Shown in pieces: positions 1 through 6,252 of a DNA stretch of 10,160 nt. This stretch comes from Chloroflexi bacterium UBA4733 (lineage in GTDB: Bacteria > Chloroflexota > UBA4733): contig DHIZ01000004.1 in the NCBI GenBank assembly GCA_002404055.1, positions 1 through 10,160 on the forward strand, written 5' to 3'. Position 1 is the first letter of the stretch, and each line of letters begins with the position of its first letter. Under the pieces are notes generated by a model. It saw nothing but the letters and a program-made list of their open reading frames with translations. It did no database searches and was not told where the DNA came from. Position numbers and translations under genes: made by a program.

Positions 1-1468
1 GGACCAGCGGCGTCTTGGCCGCCACCAGTTGCTGCCACTCCGCCTCGCTCACCGGCTCACCGCCGATGGCCAACTGGTACTCGTAGGCGACGACGTTGTC
101 GAGGCTGAGGTAGCTGTGCGGTGTGGCCGTTCCCGAAGCGCTGCGCCGCAGTGCCGTCTTCAGGCGCACCTTGGCCCGCCGCCGGCCTTCCGGCGTGTAC
201 CAGGAGGGTACCAGCACGGCAAAACCGGCATCCTGGAGCACCCAGGCGCTCTCGCGCAGGAAGGCGAAGGCCTCCGCCAGCGTGAGCGCGAAACCGGCCG
301 GCTGCGCGCTGCGCAGACCATCCCAGATCTTGGGGTAGATGCGGGCGGCGGCGCCCAGCGCCAGCAGGAGGTGCTGCTGCACGTCGGCGCCGAAGTGGCG
401 TTCCAGGCCGGCGCGGCTGGCGGCATCCATGCTCCAGTAGTCGTCCAGGCTCAGCTTGAGCGAAGGATCCTGCCTGGACGCGGCGAGGAACTGCATCTGC
501 CAGGCGTCGGCGGCGTCGGGTGGCGCCGCAATCAAACGGAAGCAGAGCACAAAGCCGGCCTCGATCTGGCGGGCGGCCAGCCGCTGCCGCCAGGCCGCCC
601 AGTGCCGGTAGTCCTCCCACTCCTGCGCCGTCGGCGGCACGCTGGTTACGCCAGTCGGCGCCAGGCAGCGCTGGAGCAGGGAGCCGGCGATCTGCTGGTC
701 GAGGCGGGCGACGCGGGGTGTCCCGCTGACGGTGTCGTGGAGGATGCCTTCGGCGGCGTGGCGCAGCAGCGGCTCCCGCGCGTAGAGCTGCCGGCGCTCC
801 GCGCTCCCCGAGCCGGCGGCGGCGATGGCAGGCATGGCGGCGGCGTAGGCGGCGATCGTCGCTTCGTAGTCTTCGGAGCGCCATTGCCAGCCGTAGTACA
901 GTTCGCCGGTCGGCCCAACTGGGCGCTTCCGGCGTTTGGGGACGGCCGCAGCGCTTTGGCGGTAGGTAATCGCTGGAATATACTGGTCCCGGACGAGTAT
1001 GCCCTTGAGTTCCTGCGTGAACTGGCGCCAGAACAGGAAGTCGCGACCCAACTGGAAGTCCTCGGCGCCTTGCACGGCGAGAAAGTGAATGTCGTTCAAG
1101 GTGGCGATGGGGGTGGCAACGGGGCAGCAGCAGACCTGCCAGGGGACTAGTTCCGTCTCGCCCAGCGTGTCCTCCTCAATATAGTGCAGCAGTTCGTAGG
1201 AGGGCAGCGGCTTCCCATCGGCGCTGGGCAGCAGGAAGTATTTGTTGGTCAGTACACGCTGGAGCGTGCCGGGGAGCGTCTCCACCAGGCCCAGCTTCTC
1301 CGTCAGGAAGGCGGCCAGCGCCGTGTCGCCAAGCTGCCGCGGGTGGGGCGCACCGGGGTCATGCCGAGGCAGCGCGGGGGCGTCGGTCTCCACCCAAAGG
1401 TAGAAGGCGCCGCGCCGGACGAACTCGCCGCCGTCGTCCGGGATCCAACTGCCGTGGACGATCTGCAT
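1..1468 (-). CDS. SNF2-family DEAD/DEAH-box helicase, N-terminal part (runs off left edge)
   Basis: The reading frame is open from ATG at 1468 to the window edge and gives 489 residues with no stop. The N-terminus begins MQIVHGSWIPDDGGEF followed by GAFYLWVE, the opening I associate with bacterial SNF2/HepA-type helicases that carry a long N-terminal region before the helicase core. The last 40 residues (about 450-489), with LDNVVAYEYQLAIGG and QQLVAAKTPLV, match the SNF2 helicase-associated domain (DUF3670 type) that precedes the ATPase. The ATPase motifs themselves lie outside the window, so activity cannot be confirmed here. Such proteins are ATP-dependent nucleic-acid translocases thought to act in DNA repair or transcription recycling. 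AGGAG stands 7 bases before the ATG; an in-frame GTG directly upstream (1471) is an alternative start. Transcription diverges from the HicB-like gene at 1635. Several antisense frames over this region are shadows. Confidence 0.85.
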   Translation of the reverse strand, partial: MQIVHGSWIPDDGGEFVRRGAFYLWVETDAPALPRHDPGAPHPRQLGDTALAAFLTEKLGLVETLPGTLQRVLTNKYFLLPSADGKPLPSYELLHYIEEDTLGETELVPWQVCCCPVATPIATLNDIHFLAVQGAEDFQLGRDFLFWRQFTQELKGILVRDQYIPAITYRQSAAAVPKRRKRPVGPTGELYYGWQWRSEDYEATIAAYAAAMPAIAAAGSGSAERRQLYAREPLLRHAAEGILHDTVSGTPRVARLDQQIAGSLLQRCLAPTGVTSVPPTAQEWEDYRHWAAWRQRLAARQIEAGFVLCFRLIAAPPDAADAWQMQFLAASRQDPSLKLSLDDYWSMDAASRAGLERHFGADVQQHLLLALGAAARIYPKIWDGLRSAQPAGFALTLAEAFAFLRESAWVLQDAGFAVLVPSWYTPEGRRRAKVRLKTALRRSASGTATPHSYLSLDNVVAYEYQLAIGGEPVSEAEWQQLVAAKTPLV

Positions 1469-1540
1469 CACGCGCTCCTGGCGTGCGTAGTCACAAACCG
1501 GTGGGCAGAAGTTCCCCAGCCGGGTCGATCAAAACGCCTT

Positions 1541-1570
1541 ACTGTACCCCGTGGGCAGTGGGGAGAGCAA
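1541..1570 (-). promoter_or_regulatory. Candidate promoter for the SNF2 helicase gene
   Basis: On the minus strand, TTGCTC (1570-1565) and TACAGT (1546-1541) are separated by 18 bases. They resemble sigma-70 type -35 and -10 boxes, about 70 bases before the helicase start. This was called by eye from consensus alone. Confidence 0.3.
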
Positions 1571-1594
1571 GGCAATCGGCACGTTGCCATATCC

Positions 1595-1609
1595 TATAGT
1601 GTGTCACAC
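1595..1609 (+). promoter_or_regulatory. Candidate -10 box overlapping an 11-bp palindrome upstream of the orphan hicB-like gene
   Basis: TATAGT at 1595-1600 runs into the perfect odd-centred palindrome GTGTGTCACAC at 1599-1609, 26 bases before the HicB-like start codon. HicB-type antitoxins commonly repress their own promoter through short inverted repeats, so this is a plausible operator. No convincing -35 box at 17 bases was seen. Confidence 0.35.
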
Positions 1610-1634
1610 CATATTTCGAAAAGGGAGACGCCTG

Positions 1635-2027
1635 ATGATCGCCACGGCCCCGACCCGCCATGACGTGGAGCGCTACCTGGCGCTCCCCTACCGGATCGAA
1701 CTGACGCCCGACGACAGCGAGTGGGTGGTCAGCATGCCGGAGCTTCCGGGCTGCCTGAGTCAGGGTGAGACGGTGGAGGAAGCATTGGCGATGATCCGGG
1801 AGGCGCAACGCCTTTGGATCGAAGTCGCCCTGGAGGATGGTATTCCCATCCCACAGCCGGGTCCAGACGACCACCACTATACGGGCAAGTTCATGGTGCG
1901 CGTGCCGCGCGATCTGCACCGGGCGCTCGTCGTGGCGGCGGAGACGCAGGACGTGAGCCTCAACTTATTCATCGCGACGGCGCTGGCGCGTGCCGTTGGG
2001 CAAGCGAACCCGAGAGACGGGCGTTAG
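1635..2027 (+). CDS. HicB-family antitoxin-like protein, without an adjacent HicA
   Basis: The product has 130 residues. Residues about 17-65 form a HicB-like partial RNase H fold (YRIELTPDDSEWVVSMPELPGC followed by TVEEALAMIREAQRLWIEVALEDG), with the typical PELPGC motif. Residues about 84-120 (KFMVRVPRDLHRAL and VSLNLFIATALARAV) are a ribbon-helix-helix (Arc/HicB type) DNA-binding tail. In the known family such proteins neutralise a HicA mRNA-cleaving toxin and repress their own promoter. The ATG at 1635 is chosen because GGGAG lies about 8 bases upstream and the fold begins shortly after; an in-frame extension back to 1551 has no domain support. No HicA frame lies directly upstream or downstream, so this is a solitary HicB. 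Such genes are common and may be regulators or remnants. The start faces away from the helicase gene. Confidence 0.85.
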   Translation: MIATAPTRHDVERYLALPYRIELTPDDSEWVVSMPELPGCLSQGETVEEALAMIREAQRLWIEVALEDGIPIPQPGPDDHHYTGKFMVRVPRDLHRALVVAAETQDVSLNLFIATALARAVGQANPRDGR

Positions 2028-2033
2028 CGCCCG
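2018..2033 (+). other. Short GC hairpin at the end of the orphan hicB-like gene
   Basis: CGGGCG (2018-2023) and CGCCCG (2028-2033) form a 6-bp stem with a TTAG loop that contains the stop codon. No T-run follows, so it does not qualify as a standard intrinsic terminator, though it could stabilise the mRNA end. Confidence 0.35.
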
Positions 2034-2112
2034 CCACAGGCCGATGTGTGTCCAGACGTTGGTCATGACGCCGGGAACGTGTTCGGGGATACCGCTCTAC
2101 CAGAGGAAAACT

Positions 2113-2159
2113 GAGTGAGCCGCCCGGGACTCGGACCCGGAACCAGCTGATTATGAGTC
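2113..2159 (-). repeat. tRNA-Lys 3'-half fragment, att-like direct repeat (distal copy)
   Basis: This segment repeats the 3' half of the intact tRNA-Lys gene (3430-3476) in the same orientation. The first 41 bases (2113-2153) are identical; then one base differs (2154 vs 3471); then five more match. It covers the anticodon-loop region, the variable loop, the complete T-arm and the acceptor 3' strand, plus three bases beyond the tRNA end. The differing base changes the anticodon position from CTT to CAT. No matching 5' tRNA half adjoins it, so it cannot fold as a tRNA. A truncated tRNA 3' end repeated at a distance is the usual mark of an att site left by a tRNA-targeting integrase. Confidence 0.8.
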
Positions 2160-2264
2160 GCCAACTGCCGCTGTCAGCCGTGCCCCGCCAGCGGCGAATC
2201 GGCGGAGGTCCGGCACGTCAGCCATGGTGAGCACCGGGAGCTGGACGTTGATGCCGGGGATCAT
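2151..2264 (-). CDS. Small ORF of 37 residues, coupled to the ParB-like gene; product unknown
   Basis: The product MIPGINVQLPVLTMADVPD... has 37 residues and I do not recognise it. Support for translation: AAGGAG lies 9 bases before the ATG, and the start overlaps the stop of the ParB-like frame as ATGA, a usual form of translational coupling. The stop codon TAA (2153-2151) and the two preceding codons fall in the tRNA-derived repeat, so the frame may be the truncated 5' end of a longer gene cut by recombination at that repeat. It has no obvious membrane segment or cysteine motif. It may equally be a chance short frame. Confidence 0.4.
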   Translation of the reverse strand: MIPGINVQLPVLTMADVPDLRRFAAGGARLTAAVGDS

Positions 2265-2614
2265 CGCCCGGTTCTCCTTGTGACTTCAGCGCGGCTATAT
2301 CCCTTAGGCAGCCTCTGGAGCCGAACCGCCTTGATCGTCTTTCGCCCGAGCGCCCGGGCCTTTGCGAGCCGGAGTACTCCATCAAACAGACTCTTGTCCG
2401 GCCCGAGTACAATGGGCTAGTCAAGCTGGGCTGCTGTGGTGCGCCTCTGGTGTTGCTGCTCCTTCGCTACCCTGCGAGCGTCGTCACCGCCCTGCAGCAC
2501 ATACGCATACTCGGCCAAGGGTACCCGGATGGGCTTCTGTTTGGCTGCCAATCTGATCAGCGCCCGGCCGTCGTAGTAGCGGCCCTGGTATCTGGCGCTC
2601 GTCTGCGTTGCCAC
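2261..2614 (-). pseudogene. ParB-like nuclease-fold protein gene interrupted by an in-frame amber codon
   Basis: The frame from GTG 2614 reads 65 residues (VATQTSARYQGRYYDGRALI... to TTAAQLD), meets TAG at 2419-2417, then continues in the same frame for 51 residues to TGA at 2263-2261. The second part, PIVLGPDKSLFDGVLRLAKA followed by RALGRKTIKAV, resembles the ParB/Srx-like fold, where relatives read roughly SYPIIL-DGR-MDG-HR-AKA-GKKTIKAV. The amber codon stands where relatives usually have tyrosine (LD-Y-PI), so a single TAC/TAT to TAG change explains the break. The upstream part (RVPLAEYAYVL and DDARRVAKEQQHQR) also fits the N-terminus of that family. The usual H of the DGxHR motif is replaced (DGVLRLAKA). 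The gene diverges from hicA. No good ribosome binding site precedes the GTG. The family call is by pattern memory. Confidence 0.6.
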
Positions 2615-2639
2615 GCCATAGACGCCGGTACGCTATACT
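2608..2639 (+). promoter_or_regulatory. Candidate hicAB promoter
   Basis: TATACT at 2634-2639 is a good -10 box, 32 bases before the hicA start codon. TTGCCA at 2608-2613 resembles a -35 box, but its 20-base spacing is longer than normal, so the -10 box is the stronger part of the call. Confidence 0.35.
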
Positions 2640-2644
2640 GATCC

Positions 2645-2660
2645 GTCTATGCTAGTAGAC
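2645..2660 (+). promoter_or_regulatory. Inverted repeat between hicAB -10 box and ribosome binding site, possible HicB operator
   Basis: GTCTA (2645-2649) and TAGAC (2656-2660) form a perfect inverted repeat with a 6-base centre. It sits just after the candidate -10 box and directly before the AGGGA ribosome binding site (2661-2665). HicB proteins with a helix-turn-helix tail repress their own operon, so this is a plausible operator by position. Confidence 0.4.
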
Positions 2661-2671
2661 AGGGACCTTGT

Positions 2672-2872
2672 GTGACCGGCGCTGATGTGCTACGCCGACT
2701 ACGGGCGAGAGGGTGCGATGTGGTGAGCCAACGCAGTTCGCACGTCAAGGTGCGCTGCGGCGACTGTTACACCACGGTTCCGGTGCACGCCGGTCGTCAG
2801 ATTCCTGCGGGCACACTTGGGGCCATTGCGCGGGATCTTGCGCCGTGCATCGGGAGGGAGTGGCGTCAATGA
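2672..2872 (+). CDS. hicA: HicA-family mRNA interferase toxin
   Basis: The product has 66 residues in the small dsRBD-like fold of HicA (YcfA family) ribosome-independent mRNA endonucleases. VLRRLRARGCDVVSQRSSHVK contains the RSSH motif with the family's catalytic histidine at residue 24; VPVHAGRQIPAGTLGAIARDL (residues 36-56) is the conserved second half, with the P-x-H and GTL elements. The start is GTG at 2672, six bases after AGGGA. The stop codon overlaps the hicB start as ATGA, the standard toxin-first hicAB order. All key residues are present, so the toxin looks intact. The module lies between the two copies of the tRNA-Lys 3' half and diverges from the broken ParB-like gene. Confidence 0.9.
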   Translation: MTGADVLRRLRARGCDVVSQRSSHVKVRCGDCYTTVPVHAGRQIPAGTLGAIARDLAPCIGREWRQ

Positions 2873-3354
2873 GCACGAAACGATACGAGGCGACGTTTCA
2901 AAGTAGTGATGGCCAATGGCTGGTCGATGTCCCGGCGATTCCCGGTTGCCATACCTATGGGAGAAGCCTAGCCGAGGCACGGCGCAATCTTCGGGATGCG
3001 CTGGGTCTTTGGGTTGAGAGCGCGGATACCGCTGAAATTGACGAGACCTTTATGATGCCGGATGAGGGATGGGACGTGATTGGGTTGGCTTCGGTCGCCC
3101 GCGCGTCAGCAGAGACCGCCGAACGCCTTAAACAGGAGGCAACCGCCCAGGCCGCTCGGACGCTGACTCGGCACATCGGGCTGAGTGTCCGGGACGCTGC
3201 AGTGTTGCTGGGAATCTCTCACCAAAGAGTCCATCAACTCATTGGGCCGCGCCCAATAGGTCCGCAGGGCATTGTTGTCGACGGTGGCGGCGAAACGGAG
3301 AACGTCTCAGAAGCGGACCATGAACGGCGGCGGCCGGCGCTCCGTGCCCAATAG
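2869..3354 (+). CDS. hicB: HicB-family antitoxin with C-terminal helix-turn-helix
   Basis: The product has 161 residues. Residues 5-50 (RYEATFQSSDGQWLVDVPAI, then PGCH, and LAEARRNLRDALGLWVES) form the HicB-like antitoxin fold. Residues about 105-125 (LSVRDAAVLLGISHQRVHQL) read as a helix-turn-helix, so this antitoxin binds DNA through HTH rather than the ribbon-helix-helix of the orphan HicB at 1635. The ATG at 2869 is chosen because it overlaps the hicA stop (ATGA), is preceded by GGGAGG, and begins the fold directly; an in-frame extension to 2713 lies inside hicA. The last 35 residues are G/R/E-rich and unlikely to be structured. It should neutralise HicA and repress the operon. Confidence 0.88.
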   Translation: MSTKRYEATFQSSDGQWLVDVPAIPGCHTYGRSLAEARRNLRDALGLWVESADTAEIDETFMMPDEGWDVIGLASVARASAETAERLKQEATAQAARTLTRHIGLSVRDAAVLLGISHQRVHQLIGPRPIGPQGIVVDGGGETENVSEADHERRRPALRAQ

Positions 3355-3429
3355 CAAAGGGCGCCGGCCGATCCCGGGCGAAGGGGCCGAGCCACGTCAG
3401 CGGCACGCGCAAGCGCAAGTACGTGTACG

Positions 3430-3505
<76 letters not shown>

Positions 3506-3513
3506 ATTGCGCC

Positions 3514-3543
3514 AGTATACCCGCGAGGGGGGCAGCGTGCCAC
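3514..3543 (-). promoter_or_regulatory. Candidate promoter of tRNA-Lys
   Basis: On the minus strand, GTGGCA (3543-3538) and TATACT (3519-3514) are separated by 18 bases. The -10 box ends 8 bases before the first base of the mature tRNA, a normal position for a tRNA promoter. The rest of the 180-base gap between the tRNA and the binding-protein gene shows nothing further. Confidence 0.5.
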
Positions 3544-3685
3544 CTTGCGGACTGCGCGCCGGTGGTGTAGAACATGATGAAGGCACGAGCGCTGTTGTTG
3601 CGTCCGACGAATGATCCACGCGTCTCGTTGGGATCCAACCCCTGCGCGAACGCCAACCACGCGTATGGAATAGAAAGGTTGCCGC

Positions 3686-5143
3686 ATGCTTCAGCCCGCT
3701 ATCACCCGTCGCCACCTCCTGCGCGGCATCGGCGCGCTGGGCCTGGCATTGCCTGCCGTTGGTCTCGCCGGCTGTGGAGGCATGGCCACTGTTGCTACCT
3801 CTTCCGCCTCCAGTCCGGCGACTACGACGGCGACCCAAACAGCAACCGCGCAGCGCGCAGCGACCAGCGGGAGCGCCAGTACGAGCCAGGCGACGAAGCC
3901 GGCTGCTGCTACGAGTGTGGCGCCGGGGACTGTTCAGTTGGTCTTCATGTGCGACATCGGTGCACCCTACACGACGGTGGCCCAGCATTGGGCGGACACC
4001 TTCCCGCAGACGCACGCCGGCGTCACCGTGCAGTACCAGCCAATAGTGAGCAACTACAACGACAAGCTGACCGCCGCCTACGCCGCCGGCACGCCGCCCG
4101 ACGTCTACCGCTACCTTCAAGCTAACACGCCGATCGACGCGGCGGTCAAGGACAACCTCTTGCTCAGCCTGAGCAGCTACGCCGACCGCGATAAGTATGA
4201 CTTTAGCGATTTCCTGCCGCAGGCCATCGGCCTCTACCAGTGGCAAGGCAAGCTCTACGCGCTGCCGCGCGATTACGGCGCGCAGTTCATCTTCTATAAC
4301 GTCGACCTGTTTCAAAAGATGGGCGTCGCCCTGCCTCCCACAAAGTGGGACGACAAGACCTGGACGTTTACCAAATTCATCGACACCGCCAAACAGCTCA
4401 CGGCGAGCCAGGGCGGCACGACGACGCAGTGGGGCTGCCTGGTCAACACCGGTTTCCGTCCCTGGGCGAGCTTCGTCTACAGCAACGGGGCCACAATCGT
4501 GCAGAACAACAGCAATGGCGAATCGACGCAAATCACCCTGGCCGACGACAACGGGGTTGCCGGCTTACAGTTCATGCAGGACCTGATGTACAAGTATCAC
4601 GTCGCGCCAACTGCCAAGGAGAAGAAGCCGGCGTTCTCTACGGGTACGGTCGCGATGGTGATTGACAACCCGGGCGCTGTCAAGACCAACCGCCAGGTGA
4701 AGGGCTTCACCTGGGATGTCGCGGCGTTACCCATTGGTGATGCCTCGCCCAGGCGTGGTACGGGCGGCGGCGGCACCGGCTGGGGCGCAGCGGCGGCAAC
4801 GAAGTATGCCAACCAGGCCTGGCAGTTCATCACCTTCATCGCCAGTCAGCAGGCCGAGTTCGATGAGGTGGCGATCGGCGGCACGACACCCTCGCGCAAA
4901 TCGGTGATCAACTCCTCGCAGTTTCTGGAACCCAGCCAGCCGCCCAAGGGATCAACGACGTTCCCGGATGGCCAGCAGTACGTCGTCGCTGATCCTGTCA
5001 ACATCAACTGGCCGTCAATCAGCACGCAGATCGTCAACGCGCAGATGGCGCACCTGTGGGACGGCACGCAGCCGGCCAAGCAGATCGCCGCCACCATCAA
5101 ACAGCTCGCTGACCCACAGCTCGCCACCGGGTTGACATCTTAG
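3686..5143 (+). CDS. Extracellular solute-binding lipoprotein of a carbohydrate-type ABC transporter
   Basis: The product has 485 residues. The N-terminus is a Tat-type lipoprotein signal: RRHLLRG (residues 8-14), a hydrophobic stretch, then the lipobox LAGC with the lipidated cysteine at residue 30. Residues 33-80 are a Ser/Thr/Ala/Gln linker tethering the domain to the membrane. From about 83 (TVQLVFMCDIGAPYTTVAQHWADTF) the sequence follows family-1 (sugar-type) binding proteins, with YNDKLTAAYAAGTPPDVYRY, YALPRDYGAQFIFYNVDLFQ and a late GWGAAAATKYANQAWQFITF region. The ligand cannot be told; sugars or oligosaccharides are the usual cargo. No permease or ATPase genes adjoin, so its transporter must be encoded elsewhere. 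The start at 3686 has AGAAAGG seven bases upstream. The stop overlaps the convergent mutY stop by four bases. Confidence 0.9.
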   Translation: MLQPAITRRHLLRGIGALGLALPAVGLAGCGGMATVATSSASSPATTTATQTATAQRAATSGSASTSQATKPAAATSVAPGTVQLVFMCDIGAPYTTVAQHWADTFPQTHAGVTVQYQPIVSNYNDKLTAAYAAGTPPDVYRYLQANTPIDAAVKDNLLLSLSSYADRDKYDFSDFLPQAIGLYQWQGKLYALPRDYGAQFIFYNVDLFQKMGVALPPTKWDDKTWTFTKFIDTAKQLTASQGGTTTQWGCLVNTGFRPWASFVYSNGATIVQNNSNGESTQITLADDNGVAGLQFMQDLMYKYHVAPTAKEKKPAFSTGTVAMVIDNPGAVKTNRQVKGFTWDVAALPIGDASPRRGTGGGGTGWGAAAATKYANQAWQFITFIASQQAEFDEVAIGGTTPSRKSVINSSQFLEPSQPPKGSTTFPDGQQYVVADPVNINWPSISTQIVNAQMAHLWDGTQPAKQIAATIKQLADPQLATGLTS

Positions 5144-6120
5144 CCTTCGGGCAAGCGCGCCTTGATCTCAGTCGCGTCGCGTTCGAGTGCGACGAGCCCG
5201 TCCCGCTCCAGGCGGTCGAGTATCCCCTCCAGCCAGCCGGCGTCGTAGGCGGCGTAATCTTCCTTGATCTGCTTGCCAAGGGTGGGTAAAGGTAAGTCCT
5301 GGCCGGGGTCGAGGGCCGTGAGTACACGCAGCACTCGACCTCGGTAGTAGCGCGTCGAGCCGACGAAGCGCGCGGTTGCACGGGCCGGCGCCGGTAGGGA
5401 TGCCACGTCGGCAGTGCCTGCCTCCCGGACCTGCTGGCGATAGCGGCAGACCGCCTCAACGGGGCAACGCGCACAGGCCGGCGATCGCACGCTGCAAATG
5501 GTGGCGCCAAGGTCCATGAGCGCCTGGTTCCAGTCACCGGCACGGCCTGCGGGCAATACCTGAGCAGCCAGTTCCCAGATGGCGCGTGGCGTTAGAGCCT
5601 TGCTTCCCTCGGCGCCAATGATGATGCGCCGCAGCACTCGCCGGATGTTGGTGTCGACCGTCGCCACCTGTGCGCCGAAGGCGAAGCAGGCAATAGCGGC
5701 GGCCGTATATTGACCGATGCCCGGCAGTTGCTGGAGGGAGGCGACGCCGGACGGTAAATCGCCACCGTGCTGGGTCATCACCTCGCGAGCGATTGCCTGG
5801 AGCCGTAGCGCACGTTGGTTGTAGCCGAGCCCCGACCAGGCCCGCAGCACGTCCGCCGTCGTCGCGGCGGCCAGGGCAGCAAACGAAGGGAACTGGTCGA
5901 GAAAGGCTGTAAAGCGCGGCGCCACCCGTTCTGCCTGCGTCTGCTGCAACATGAACTCCGAGACCAGCACACGGTAGGGGTCAGGAGCCTGCCGCCAGGG
6001 CAGGTCACGGCGGTGCAGGGCATACCAATCGAGCAGCGGACGGATGAGGGAATGAGGAGATACGGAGATGAGGGGTGACGTGGTCGGTGCGGGGTGATGC
6101 TTCTCTCCCGTTCTCTTCAT
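5140..6120 (-). CDS. mutY: A/G-specific adenine DNA glycosylase (MutY)
   Basis: MutY removes adenine mispaired with 8-oxoguanine in base-excision repair. With the ATG at 6120 it has 326 residues. Seen in order: SEFMLQQTQ with catalytic Glu55; LSGLGYNQRAL-type region (about 96-105, WSGLGYNQRAL); helix-hairpin-helix LPGIGQYTAAAIACFAFG (132-149); catalytic Asp156 in VDTNIRRVL; and a 4Fe-4S loop with Cys209, 216, 219 and 225 (C-x6-C-x2-C-x5-C). The last 80 residues (from ARFVGSTRYYRGRVLRVL) look like the short winged-helix-like tail of actinobacterial relatives rather than the NUDIX-like 8-oxoG-reading domain of E. coli MutY. GAGGAG lies 8 bases before this ATG; an in-frame GTG at 6129 is the alternative, and an upstream stop rules out anything earlier. 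Residues 1-25 are low-complexity and derive from a repeat-like DNA tract. Confidence 0.92.
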   Translation of the reverse strand: MKRTGEKHHPAPTTSPLISVSPHSLIRPLLDWYALHRRDLPWRQAPDPYRVLVSEFMLQQTQAERVAPRFTAFLDQFPSFAALAAATTADVLRAWSGLGYNQRALRLQAIAREVMTQHGGDLPSGVASLQQLPGIGQYTAAAIACFAFGAQVATVDTNIRRVLRRIIIGAEGSKALTPRAIWELAAQVLPAGRAGDWNQALMDLGATICSVRSPACARCPVEAVCRYRQQVREAGTADVASLPAPARATARFVGSTRYYRGRVLRVLTALDPGQDLPLPTLGKQIKEDYAAYDAGWLEGILDRLERDGLVALERDATEIKARLPEG

Positions 6121-6137
6121 CCCCGTCACTCCTCATC
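6067..6137. repeat. Imperfect inverted repeat of GATGAGG-type sequence around the mutY start
   Basis: GATGAGGGGTGACG (6067-6080) pairs with CGTCACTCCTCATC (6124-6137), 14 bases with one mismatch. Related GGATGAGGGAATGAGGAGA sequence lies just upstream at about 6040-6059. The tract is strongly purine/pyrimidine strand-biased and supplies the ribosome binding site, start and first codons of mutY. Confidence 0.5.
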
Positions 6138-6252
6138 CCCTCGCATGGTACGTTGTGCTGAGGTCTAGCTCCGGGGAGATGGCGGGATGATTAGCGAACA
6201 GATCGCGCGCGGCGGTAGTCGGTGGGCGTCGGCGACGGCGGGTAGCAGTCGC

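Noticed and set aside
29..1150. Long plus-strand frame of 373 codons
   Set aside because: It is antisense to the helicase gene, its translation is Gly/Arg/Ala/Val-rich with no recognisable motif, and the minus-strand frame gives a clear SNF2-associated protein.
2078..2112. GCTCTACCAG at 2092-2101 resembling a tRNA D-arm near the tRNA fragment
   Set aside because: It lies on the wrong side of the 3' half (after its 3' end), the D-loop would carry extra bases, and no anticodon stem or T-arm can be drawn, so a second tRNA is not supported.
2218..2424. Minus-strand frame of 68 codons overlapping the ParB-like region
   Set aside because: Its Arg/Gly/Ser-rich translation matches nothing, whereas the neighbouring frame gives ParB-like sequence in step with the upstream half.
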